From Acidobacteriota bacterium (GTDB lineage: Bacteria > Actinomycetota > Acidimicrobiia > Acidimicrobiales > SHLQ01), in assembly GCA_022562835.1 (NCBI GenBank), contig JADFOM010000186.1:1-5485 (forward strand): DNA of 5,485 bases. The letters run 5' to 3'. Within the stretch, counting starts at the first letter, position 1. Each line of letters opens with the position of its first letter. Positions 1 through 5,485 of this stretch are shown piece after piece. The notes under the pieces were generated by a model. That model did no database searches and was not told the DNA's origin. It saw only the letters and a program-made list of their open reading frames with translations. The translations under genes were made by a program, and so were the position numbers.

Positions 1-34
1 CCTCGTCCAGCGCGTCGATCATCGCTTGAGTCAT
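1..34 (-). CDS. 5' end of an unidentified gene (partial)
   Basis: Reading the minus strand from ATG at 34-32 gives MTQAMIDALDE and then runs off the window. The start is supported by a strong Shine-Dalgarno run (AGGAAGGAGA, about 41-50 on the minus strand) six bases upstream of the ATG. Eleven residues are too few to name a family. It sits divergently from the signal-peptide gene beginning at 131, with about 96 bases between them, which is a normal bacterial promoter gap. It probably belongs to the same GC-rich, possibly foreign block as that gene. Confidence 0.5.
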   Translation of the reverse strand, partial: MTQAMIDALDE

Positions 35-60
35 GACAGGTCTCCTTCCTGCCGAAAAGA

Positions 61-1320
61 CTATCCGCCCGACGCGCGCGCCGCGTCCCGCCGCTTGCGG
101 TCAAAGCGAAACGCGGCAAGAAGTCCGCGCATGTCGAAAACGGTCGCCCGCCTCGTCGCCGCCCTCTGGCTGCTGCTCATCGCCCGCCCGGCTCTCGCAG
201 ATCCGGCGGACATCGCCGCGGCCAGCCGCAGCGTGGAGACGTCACCTGGATCGAGCTCGTCACGACCCATCAGGTTGGTCGCCAACATCAGCCCCCATGG
301 ATGGTCATCGAGGCTGATCGGCGCAAGAATCTCGCTGCAGATGCCTCGTCGTTCGAGCGCTTCGGCATCCTGGTGATCGCTGATCGACAAGGCCCGGCGC
401 ACCGTGCGGGCGGCGATGCCCGCCGCGAGATACGGATGTTCGTCCAACCGGTATGACTCCCCTGCGGGATAACGCTCCGATCCGGGACCGAGATCACCCA
501 CGTTGACGAGTACATCGATGCTGTGAGCGTCGCGGTCATAACGTGCGATCGAAACGGTTGAAGCGTCGATTGCACTGCGTGCGTGTTCGGCTATGAGGAC
601 GAGCACCTCGTCCATACGAGCGGCGGCGGATATCGCTGCGCCGATCGACTCGAGCGCCTCTGTCGGGCTGGCACTTCGACCGTCCGAACGTACGAGTCGG
701 TCGATGATCGCGAGCGCTGTGTCCACCGCGGCGATGTGTGTAGCCGTGTCGAGCGACCCGAGCCCGATCAACATGGCATCGGATACATGTGGATCGATCG
801 CTGCGCCAGCGGCATCGCGAATCGTGCCAGCAGCGGTTGCAATGTCGTCCATGTGAGGGGCGGCAATTCGTGCCGCGGAGGCGACGCGCGCCGCCGCAGG
901 GATCTGTTCGCCACGCAGCGCAAAGGGAACCCCGCTGCCGTCCCAGTGTTCACAACAGTCGCGCAACACTGCGGCCGCATCACCGATTCCGGACAACCGG
1001 TCCGCGACCTGGGCGGCGAGGAGAGCGTCGGCTCGCTCGAGTTGACGCGACTGCGAACGGGTCAACAGCGGCGTGGTGGACAGCAGCAGCGTCGCAATTG
1101 TTGCATTCGCCTTCGCTCGATCGTTGAGATGTAGCGCCTCGGTCCCTGCGTCGACGGCGATTATCAGCAGTGCAGCCTTGGTCGCAGAATCTGGATCGAA
1201 CGCCTGGAACATTCGCAGGATCGCCGTAAGAGATCCGCGGCCCTCGTGTGAGAGCAGGGTCGTTGTTCGGGCAGGGGCCTGTCGCGTTGTGGTGCCCTTG
1301 TCAGCGGCGCCCGGAATCAA
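61..1320 (-). CDS. degenerate HD-GYP plus GAF domain protein
   Basis: This is a 419-codon frame. Residues ~30-155 resemble an HD-GYP domain. The recognisable part is C122-C-E-H-W-D-G-S-G-V-P132 followed by L135-R-G-E-Q-I-P-A-A-A-R145, matching the HHExxDGSGYP...GxxIPxxARI region of the family. The metal-binding His pair is Cys-Cys here and no HD motif is visible upstream, so c-di-GMP phosphodiesterase activity is doubtful. Residues ~222-362 form a GAF-like sensor domain (ALESIGAAISAAARMDEVLV... to PWGLMLATNL...). The start is a TTG at 1320-1318, three bases after the stop of the thioredoxin-like gene, without a visible Shine-Dalgarno, so translational coupling is likely. No other start codon lies between it and the HD-GYP-like region; ATG 1212 would cut into it. 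Residues ~363-419 are antisense to the signal-peptide fragment and may be artefactual, so the true C-terminus is uncertain. No signal peptide or membrane segment is visible. Role: probable cytoplasmic signalling or sensor protein, ligand unknown. Confidence 0.6.
   Translation of the reverse strand: MIPGAADKGTTTRQAPARTTTLLSHEGRGSLTAILRMFQAFDPDSATKAALLIIAVDAGTEALHLNDRAKANATIATLLLSTTPLLTRSQSRQLERADALLAAQVADRLSGIGDAAAVLRDCCEHWDGSGVPFALRGEQIPAAARVASAARIAAPHMDDIATAAGTIRDAAGAAIDPHVSDAMLIGLGSLDTATHIAAVDTALAIIDRLVRSDGRSASPTEALESIGAAISAAARMDEVLVLIAEHARSAIDASTVSIARYDRDAHSIDVLVNVGDLGPGSERYPAGESYRLDEHPYLAAGIAARTVRRALSISDHQDAEALERRGICSEILAPISLDDHPWGLMLATNLMGRDELDPGDVSTLRLAAAMSAGSARAGRAMSSSQRAATRRATVFDMRGLLAAFRFDRKRRDAARASGG
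131..235 (+). pseudogene. N-terminal fragment of an exported protein (signal peptide), broken at ~235
   Basis: From ATG at 131 the plus strand encodes MSKTVARLVAALWLLLIARP then ALA-DPADIAAASRSV. This is a textbook Sec signal peptide: a basic start (K3, R7), a hydrophobic core at residues 8-18 and an ALA cleavage site before D24. The mature start DPADIAAASRSV resembles the beginning of periplasmic trypsin-like serine proteases of sphingomonads; this is recalled family knowledge, not a search. After V35 the frame becomes low-quality sequence that is the antisense of a GAF-domain gene, so the true gene ends abruptly at about 235. Local GC is about 73%. The frame is open upstream to 26, but the signal peptide decides for the start at 131. 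The fragment overlaps on the opposite strand the tail of the HD-GYP/GAF reading frame; only one of the two can be real here. Confidence 0.5.
225..245. other. probable chimeric or recombination junction
   Basis: Three signals change together at about 232-240. The plus-strand signal-peptide gene loses coherence after residue 35. The minus-strand GAF domain is coherent down to residue ~362 (D360-V-S) and then gains a basic, low-complexity tail. GC falls from about 73% (61-240, counted by hand) to about 60% (241-360). This fits an assembly chimera or a horizontal-transfer breakpoint. Sequence alone cannot separate these two. Confidence 0.5.
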
Positions 1321-1323
1321 CCG

Positions 1324-1851
1324 TCAGCTCGCCATCAGCGTGTCGATACGTGCACGAAGACCATCGGTCCCGAGGCGTCCAAAGACGAGGTCGTGTGTGC
1401 CGTCGTCGTTGATGAAGAGCCACGATGGCTGGCTCGTGACGCCAAAACGCGACCAGATTTCACCTGATTCATCGCTCAGATGTGTCAGGTCGCCGAGTGC
1501 GTAGCCATCGATGAATGCCTGCATCGCTTCCTCGTTGTCTCTTCCTGCGACGCCGATGATCTCGACGTCTGAACTCTTACTCACCTCTGCGACCGCAGGG
1601 GCTTCGCCGCGGCACACCGTTCACCATGGTGCCCAAAACCAGAGAACGAGATCGCTGTTCGCGTGCTGTTCGAGGGAGTAGTCGCTCCCGCCGATGACCG
1701 AAGCGTCGAGATCGAGTAGGCCAGCATCGAACTCGACGGGATTCGAACCTGCTGCGACTCCGCTGCTGTCGCCACCGCAGGCCACTACGCCCAGGCCCAG
1801 CGCGATGACCAATCCGAGGGCAAAGGCGTTGGGGAACGTCATCAATCCCAT
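1324..1851 (-). CDS. thioredoxin-like lipoprotein with in-frame TGA at the CxxC cysteine (putative selenoprotein)
   Basis: Read through one TGA (1623-1621), this is a 175-residue protein. Residues 1-25 are a lipoprotein signal with lipobox V22-V-A-C25. Residues ~50-175 are a thioredoxin/TlpA fold with the active site W71-F-W-A-P-W76-[TGA77]-T-V-C80-R-G-E-A-P85, a cis-proline P142 in TSQPSWLF, and a final helix ending MAS. The layout closely resembles mycobacterial DsbF/Mpt53 (WFWxPWCxxCxxEAP), where the TGA position is the nucleophilic cysteine. Both halves are in one frame, so no frameshift is involved. The downstream half is intact to its own TGA stop, as expected of a gene still under selection. 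The likely product has a UxxC motif and acts as an extracytoplasmic, membrane-anchored thiol/selenol oxidoreductase. Alternatives are TGA decoded as Cys by a special tRNA, or a TGC/TGT-to-TGA nonsense mutation. A separate start at GTG 1617 would lack the first strand of the fold and has no ribosome binding site. ATG 1851 is chosen; ATG 1842 is also possible. It is followed after 3 bases by the HD-GYP/GAF gene. Confidence 0.8.
1593..1612 (-). promoter_or_regulatory. candidate bacterial SECIS hairpin
   Basis: On the sense (minus) strand, a hairpin begins 8 nt after the TGA. The outer stem is CCGC/GCGG, the inner stem is GGC/GCC, the apical loop is GAA and a CCU bulge lies on the 3' side. The loop begins 16 nt after the TGA with G as its first base. 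Bacterial SECIS elements generally have an apical loop about 16-37 nt from the UGA with a G among its first two bases, so this fits, at the near edge. The loop is very small and the bulge is on the 3' side, unlike the E. coli fdhF element. GC-rich coding DNA also forms hairpins by chance. Confidence 0.45.
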
Positions 1852-1870
1852 GATACTGGTCCGGAGAGGT

Positions 1871-1900
1871 GGTATGGCCGTCGGTTGCAGCCGCGGTCAA
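1871..1900 (-). promoter_or_regulatory. predicted sigma-70-type promoter of the thioredoxin-like/HD-GYP unit
   Basis: On the minus strand, TTGACC (1900-1895) is a near-perfect -35 box. It is followed after 18 bases by CATACC (1876-1871) as a weak -10. Transcription would start near 1864, giving a leader of about 13 bases to ATG 1851 or 22 to ATG 1842. No strong Shine-Dalgarno is present in this leader. Confidence 0.45.
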
Positions 1901-1933
1901 ATTCGCCCACTACGCAGTACGAAAGGAGGCGCG

Positions 1934-2020
1934 GTGAGTACTCGTGCTTTGATTGTCGCTGCGCTGCTCTGCGGTGTTGCGATCCTGCTCGCGTTCACGG
2001 TTCAGGTGCTGATCGCCTGA
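1934..2020 (+). CDS. 28-residue single-span membrane protein
   Basis: GTG at 1934 opens a short frame, MSTRALIVAALLCGVAILLA followed by FTVQVLIA, ending in TGA at 2018-2020. A near-perfect Shine-Dalgarno (AAAGGAGG, 1922-1929) lies four bases upstream and decides this start over any longer frame that begins within the divergent gene. Residues 5-28 form one hydrophobic helix with one basic residue (R4) before it, which suggests an N-in orientation. It sits between the divergent thioredoxin-like gene and lpd, in the same direction as lpd and 112 bases upstream of it. No family is recognised; small one-helix proteins often modulate a partner membrane complex, but nothing here shows which. Confidence 0.6.
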   Translation: MSTRALIVAALLCGVAILLAFTVQVLIA

Positions 2021-2080
2021 CGTGATGAGGAGCACCCAAGGCGCTGTCGAGGGGGACTAGCGCTCACGAATCGACGTTGG

Positions 2081-2092
2081 TCGATGCATCGA
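2081..2092. promoter_or_regulatory. 12-bp perfect palindrome, candidate operator upstream of lpd
   Basis: TCGATGCATCGA is its own reverse complement. It lies 18 bases before the predicted -10 box of lpd, so it covers the expected -35 region, where a dimeric regulator could block or replace sigma contacts. The flanking bases do not extend the symmetry, and no regulator is encoded nearby. Confidence 0.35.
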
Positions 2093-2109
2093 GTGGGTCT
2101 GTTGCCTCC

Positions 2110-2115
2110 TAGGCT
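2110..2115 (+). promoter_or_regulatory. predicted -10 box of the lpd-sucB-lipB operon
   Basis: TAGGCT matches the actinobacterial TANNNT -10 pattern. It would start transcription near 2121, a few bases before the ribosome binding site at 2128. No good -35 hexamer is seen at the right spacing; the palindrome at 2081-2092 sits there instead. Confidence 0.4.
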
Positions 2116-2127
2116 GAAAACACACGC

Positions 2128-2135
2128 AGGAGGTG
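2128..2135 (+). promoter_or_regulatory. strong ribosome binding site that argues against the GTG start of lpd
   Basis: AGGAGGTG is an eight-base match to the 16S rRNA anti-Shine-Dalgarno. Its last three bases are the GTG start candidate itself (2133-2135), which would leave no spacing. The codon six bases downstream of it is ACG at 2142-2144, in frame with lpd. Confidence 0.6.
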
Positions 2136-3545
2136 GTTCCGACGGCGACACAGCATGATCTCGTAGTGATTGGTGGAGGCCCTGGTGGCTATGGGGCGGC
2201 GCTCTACGGCGCCGCGGCCGGTCTCGACATCGGACTGGTGGAAATGCACAAGGTTGGCGGCACGTGTCTGCATGTCGGTTGCATTCCCGCCAAGGAATTG
2301 CTCGAATCTGCGGCGGTGTTCCGTACTGTCCGTGACGCCTCCGAATTCGGCGTCGACTCGAGTGAACCAAAGATCGACCTGGGTCGAACCCAGCTGCGCA
2401 AACAGAACGTTGTCGACACTCTGGCCAAGGGTGTGTCGAGTCTGCTGAAGGGACGCAAGGTCACTGTTTATGACGGCACGGGGTCGCTGGTCGGCCCTGG
2501 CACTGTCTCGGTGAGCGGCGGCGAATCCGGTGACGAGACGCTCGAGGCCGAATCGGTGATCCTCGCAGCCGGGTCCAAACCTCGGTCGATCCCAGGTCTC
2601 GACATCGATGGCCAAATCGTCATGACCTCCGACGAGTTCTTGTCGATCGATCGAGTCCCACAGAGCGCCGTGGTTGTGGGCGGCGGAGCGATCGGTTGCG
2701 AATTCGCCTCGGTACTTGGTGATCTCGGTACCGACGTCACGATTGTGGAGGCCCTGCCACAGATCTTGCCGGGCGTTGACGCGGACGCTGTCAAGGTGGT
2801 CGAACGGTCATTCGCCAAACGCGGCATCAAGATTCGGACAGAGGTCAAGGTTGCGGGACACACGCCCCGCTCCGATGGTTCCGGCACTGTGGTCGATCTC
2901 GGAGACGACAGCCTCGATGTCGACATCGTGGTCGTCGCCGTCGGTCGCCGTCCCTTCCCCGACTTTCTCGGCCTCGACGCTGCGGGTGTCTCGGTCGACG
3001 ACCGCGGGTTCGTAAACGTCGACGAGCTCTGCCGCACCAACGTCGACGGTGTGTGGGCGGTCGGCGATCTCGTAGCGACTCCGCAGCTCGCGCATGTGGC
3101 GTTTGCCGAAGCGATCATGGTCATCAAGGACATTCTCGGCGAAGCCGCGATGCCAGTCGACTATGACAAAGTTCCATGGTGTATCTACTGCCACCCCGAG
3201 GTCGCGTTTGTTGGTCATACAGAACAAAGCGCGGTCGATGCCGGCTACGACGTTGCGGTTTCGAAACACCGCTTCGCGGGAAACAGCAGAGCGATGATCA
3301 TCGGGGAACCAGAGGGTTTGGTGAAAATCATCGCAGAAAAGGACGCCGACGGTGCCGCCGGGACGATTCTCGGTGTGCACATGGTTGGACCGTGGGTGAC
3401 CGAACAGTTGGGACAGGGATACATGGCCGTCAACTGGGAGGCCACCGTCGCTGAGGCGTCGGCGTTTATTCAGCCTCACCCAACGCTGAGCGAGCTGTTC
3501 GGCGAAACGCTCTTGTCCATGACCGGACGCGCTCTACACGGCTGA
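2133..3545 (+). CDS. lpdA: dihydrolipoamide dehydrogenase (E3)
   Basis: This FAD-dependent enzyme reoxidises the dihydrolipoyl arm of 2-oxo acid dehydrogenase complexes and passes electrons to NAD+ in the cytoplasm. At 470 residues it has normal family length. The FAD-binding G14-G-G-P-G-G-Y20 is followed by the redox-active disulfide in GGTC45LHVGC50IPAKELL. The NAD-binding V181-V-G-G-G-A-I-G-C-E190 fold comes next, then the second FAD contact A309-V-G-D312. The C-terminal dimerisation domain ends with the catalytic H449-P-T-L-S-E454. All key residues are present. The start is uncertain: GTG 2133 overlaps the Shine-Dalgarno, while ACG 2142 is ideally spaced and would give a protein beginning (M)ATQHDLVVIGGG, which is the usual family length. 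The gene is followed 21 bases later by the E2 gene, which indicates one operon. The same E3 may serve several complexes; no E1 gene is in the window. Confidence 0.96.
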   Translation: MVPTATQHDLVVIGGGPGGYGAALYGAAAGLDIGLVEMHKVGGTCLHVGCIPAKELLESAAVFRTVRDASEFGVDSSEPKIDLGRTQLRKQNVVDTLAKGVSSLLKGRKVTVYDGTGSLVGPGTVSVSGGESGDETLEAESVILAAGSKPRSIPGLDIDGQIVMTSDEFLSIDRVPQSAVVVGGGAIGCEFASVLGDLGTDVTIVEALPQILPGVDADAVKVVERSFAKRGIKIRTEVKVAGHTPRSDGSGTVVDLGDDSLDVDIVVVAVGRRPFPDFLGLDAAGVSVDDRGFVNVDELCRTNVDGVWAVGDLVATPQLAHVAFAEAIMVIKDILGEAAMPVDYDKVPWCIYCHPEVAFVGHTEQSAVDAGYDVAVSKHRFAGNSRAMIIGEPEGLVKIIAEKDADGAAGTILGVHMVGPWVTEQLGQGYMAVNWEATVAEASAFIQPHPTLSELFGETLLSMTGRALHG

Positions 3546-3566
3546 TCAGCCAGGTAAGGAATCGCA

Positions 3567-4847
3567 ATGTCAGATATCACTCTTCCCCAACTCGGTGAGA
3601 CGGTCACCGAGGGCACGATCACCCGCTGGTTCAAACAGGTCGGTGACGTGATCGCTGAAGATGACGTGCTGTTCGAGGTGTCCACCGACAAGGTCGACAG
3701 CGAGGTTCCATCACCTGTGTCGGGCGTCTTGACAGAGATCCTTGTCGCTGAGGGCGACACGGTCGACGTTGGTTCGGTGCTAGCGCGTGTGGGCGAGGGT
3801 GAGGGTGCAGCACCGACGCCAGCCAACGCCGCCGCCGAGCCGATCGACAGCCCCGTACCAGCCGAGCCGCCACCAGCGGCATCGGCAGCGACCCCGGTAG
3901 CCGAACATGACGCGGGGGCGGAGCCAATTGTCCTCTCCCCTGTCGTTAGGAAACTTGTCGCGGAAAACAATCTCGACCCGTCGTCGATTGCCGGAACCGG
4001 TACCGGTGGTCGCATTACGCGTCGCGATGTCGAAAAGGCGATTTCCTCGGCACCGCCGAGCGCAAAAGCCGAGACGCGCCCTGCGCCGCCATCGCCACCT
4101 CCCGCACCTCGACCTAGCGCCGCGGCGCCTCAGAAGCGGGGCGAGAGTGTTCGGTTCTCCAACATCCGCCGTCTGACCGGTGAACACATGGTTGGATCCA
4201 AGGCGACGTCGCCGCATGTACTCACCGCGGTTGAGGTCGACTACGAACGAGTCGACCAGGTGCGAAATGCCCACAAGGCAGCCTTCAAAGCTGAAGAGGG
4301 GTTCAGCCTCACCTACTTGCCCTTCATCGCCCGTGCCCTCATCGATGCGCTCGAGGAGTTCCCGAGACTCAACGCAAGCGTAGATGGTGACACCCTGGTG
4401 GTTCACGCCGACATCAACTTGGCGATCGCGGTGGACCTCAACTTTGAAGGCCTGCTGGCCCCGGTAGTGCGCGACGCAGACACGAAGCGCTTGCGCGCGA
4501 TCGCTGTTGAGATACGCGACCTAGCCGACCGTGCACACGCCAAACAGCTCTCACCAGACGAACTCTCCGATGGAACCTTCACGATCACCAATGCCGGCTC
4601 TTACGGCACCATGATGCAGTTCCCGGTCATCAATCAGCCACAGGTCGCGATCCTGTCGACCGATGGGATCTCCAGAAAGCCGGTGGTCGTGGGAGACGTG
4701 TTCGGCAACGAATCCATCGCGATCCACTCCGTTGGCGTGCTGGCGCTCGCATGGGACCATCGAGCATTCGATGGGGCTTACGCGGCGGCGTTTCTCAACC
4801 GACTGCGCGAGATTATCGAGACCCACGATTGGGAAGCCGAGCTCTGA
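3567..4847 (+). CDS. sucB: dihydrolipoamide acyltransferase E2, probably succinyltransferase
   Basis: This is the core of a 2-oxo acid dehydrogenase complex; it takes the acyl group from E1 on its lipoyl arm and transfers it to CoA. Residues 1-76 are one lipoyl domain with the modified lysine K42 in STDKVDSEV. An Ala/Pro-rich flexible linker (about 79-120) leads to the E1/E3-binding domain (about 121-160, VLSPVVRKLVAENNLDPSSI...GGRITRRDV). A second Ala/Pro linker (161-190) precedes the catalytic domain (about 193-426), with the active site H398-R-A-F-D402-G in WDHRAFDGAY. The length of 426 residues with a single lipoyl domain fits SucB or a branched-chain E2; the N-terminal MSDITLPQLGETVTEGTI favours the succinyltransferase/actinobacterial E2 group, but the substrate is not proven. 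The start ATG 3567 has TAAGGA (3555-3560) six bases upstream. lipB begins two bases after its stop. Confidence 0.92.
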   Translation: MSDITLPQLGETVTEGTITRWFKQVGDVIAEDDVLFEVSTDKVDSEVPSPVSGVLTEILVAEGDTVDVGSVLARVGEGEGAAPTPANAAAEPIDSPVPAEPPPAASAATPVAEHDAGAEPIVLSPVVRKLVAENNLDPSSIAGTGTGGRITRRDVEKAISSAPPSAKAETRPAPPSPPPAPRPSAAAPQKRGESVRFSNIRRLTGEHMVGSKATSPHVLTAVEVDYERVDQVRNAHKAAFKAEEGFSLTYLPFIARALIDALEEFPRLNASVDGDTLVVHADINLAIAVDLNFEGLLAPVVRDADTKRLRAIAVEIRDLADRAHAKQLSPDELSDGTFTITNAGSYGTMMQFPVINQPQVAILSTDGISRKPVVVGDVFGNESIAIHSVGVLALAWDHRAFDGAYAAAFLNRLREIIETHDWEAEL

Positions 4848-4849
4848 AG

Positions 4850-5485
4850 ATGACGAGCTCAACGGCATTGAGGGTCCGTTGGCTCGGACGTGTTCCGTAC
4901 AGCGAGGCTTATTCGGTGCAGCGAGCCATGTATACCCACGGCGTCGAGAATCACTTGTTGTTGCTCGAGCATCCGCACACCTACACGCTCGGAGCTCGGG
5001 CCGATCCCGCGAACATCCTCATCGATCCCGCAGCGATTGGAGTGCAGGTCATCGAGACCGACCGAGGCGGCGACGTGACCTACCACGGTCCAGGCCAACT
5101 GGTCGGCTATCCAATCCTCTGGGCACCCGGCGGTCGTGGGGGTGGCATGGCAGACACCGCCGCCTACGTGTGTTCGGTCGAACAGCTCGTCATCGATGCG
5201 TTGACCGATCTGGGCCTAAGCGATGTGGGTCGCCTCGAGCACTACCCGGGCGTGTGGGTCGCTCCCGATAGCGAGTCTCCGCGCAAGATCGCGGCCATCG
5301 GCGTGAGGTTGAGTCGGGGTCGCACCATGCACGGATTTGCGGTCAACGTCGACCCTGACATGACGTACTTTGACCACATAGTCCCCTGTGGCATCACCGA
5401 CAAGGCCGTCACCTCACTGGCCCTCGAGGGTGTCGATGTCGACATGGCAGCGGTGGCTGATGCCGTAGCTCTGCGCGCCAAAGCT
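4850..5485 (+). CDS. lipB: octanoyltransferase LipB (3' end beyond the window)
   Basis: LipB moves octanoyl from acyl carrier protein to the lysine of lipoyl domains, the first step of lipoate synthesis. From ATG 4850 the frame is open for 212 codons to the window end. The signature R72-G-G-D-V-T-Y-H-G-P-G-Q83 is followed by the catalytic lysine K146 in RKIAAIGV, then M160-H-G-F-A-V-N-V-D and the catalytic cysteine C180 in IVPCGITDK. The family is usually about 210-240 residues, so only a short tail is missing. The start follows the sucB stop by two bases with only a weak Shine-Dalgarno, so translation is probably coupled to sucB. Placement after E3 and E2 puts the enzyme next to its protein substrate, the SucB lipoyl domain. 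A lipA gene often follows, but it is not visible here. Confidence 0.95.
   Translation, partial: MTSSTALRVRWLGRVPYSEAYSVQRAMYTHGVENHLLLLEHPHTYTLGARADPANILIDPAAIGVQVIETDRGGDVTYHGPGQLVGYPILWAPGGRGGGMADTAAYVCSVEQLVIDALTDLGLSDVGRLEHYPGVWVAPDSESPRKIAAIGVRLSRGRTMHGFAVNVDPDMTYFDHIVPCGITDKAVTSLALEGVDVDMAAVADAVALRAKA

Noticed and set aside
583..1134. Long plus-strand open frame opposite the HD-GYP/GAF gene
   Set aside because: Its translation is Arg/Cys-rich with no domain pattern; it is a shadow of the minus-strand gene in GC-rich DNA.
1324..1617. A separate 97-residue gene starting at GTG 1617, with a separate lipoprotein at 1851-1621
   Set aside because: The two pieces are in one frame, split exactly inside a thioredoxin active site. 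The GTG has no ribosome binding site, and each half alone lacks part of the fold.
1621..1623. TGA as a plain nonsense mutation (pseudogene)
   Set aside because: Not excluded, but less likely: no other lesion is seen, and the stop hits the one residue where Sec is expected.
2808..3479. Long minus-strand open frame opposite lpd
   Set aside because: Antisense shadow of a clearly identified E3 gene with no recognisable domain.
3543..3566. Possible terminator between lpd and sucB
   Set aside because: The 21-base gap holds no GC hairpin with a T run; it only carries the sucB ribosome binding site.
3996..4007. Perfect palindrome ACCGGTACCGGT
   Set aside because: It lies inside sucB and encodes the Gly-Thr run of the subunit-binding domain; chance from repeated GGT and ACC codons.
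4663..5271. Plus-strand open frame overlapping the end of sucB and lipB
   Set aside because: It is out of frame with both, and the lipB frame from 4850 has all family motifs.

Overview
The window looks like a piece of an actinobacterial chromosome, probably from the Acidimicrobiia or a close lineage. The reasons are about 60% GC, an AT-rich-free codon style, TANNNT-type -10 boxes, an actinobacterial-style lpd-sucB-lipB gene order and a protein resembling Mycobacterium DsbF/Mpt53. The taxonomic call is an inference from protein style, not from a search.

The first ~235 bases look different. They hold the start of an unidentified minus-strand gene (34 to 1) and, divergently, the start of a signal-peptide protein (131 to ~235) of proteobacterial, perhaps sphingomonad, style. 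Their GC is about 73% (61-240), against about 60% in most of the sequence just after. The plus-strand gene stops making sense at ~235, exactly where the GAF domain of a minus-strand gene loses its natural end. This looks like a chimeric assembly join or a recombination endpoint.

From ~235 to 1851 is a minus-strand two-gene unit. The first gene (1851 to 1324) encodes a lipoprotein thioredoxin-fold protein. Its CxxC motif has an in-frame TGA in place of the first cysteine (WAPW-TGA-T-V-C-R), and both halves lie in the same frame. This is the main discovery candidate: a selenocysteine-containing thioredoxin-like lipoprotein with a UxxC active site. A hairpin with a G-first loop begins 8 nt after the TGA and may be a bacterial SECIS element. 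The second gene, separated by 3 bases, encodes a degenerate HD-GYP plus GAF protein. A promoter (TTGACC-N18-CATACC) precedes the unit.

On the plus strand, a 28-residue single-span membrane protein (1934-2020) with a perfect Shine-Dalgarno is followed by a promoter region containing a 12-bp perfect palindrome. Then come three closely packed genes: dihydrolipoamide dehydrogenase (E3), a dihydrolipoamide acyltransferase (E2, probably SucB) and octanoyltransferase LipB (runs off the window end). They work together: LipB puts the octanoyl precursor of lipoate on the E2 lipoyl domain, E2 carries the acyl group, and E3 reoxidises the lipoyl arm. The lpd start is odd: the best-placed initiation codon after a very strong ribosome binding site is ACG, not the annotatable GTG.
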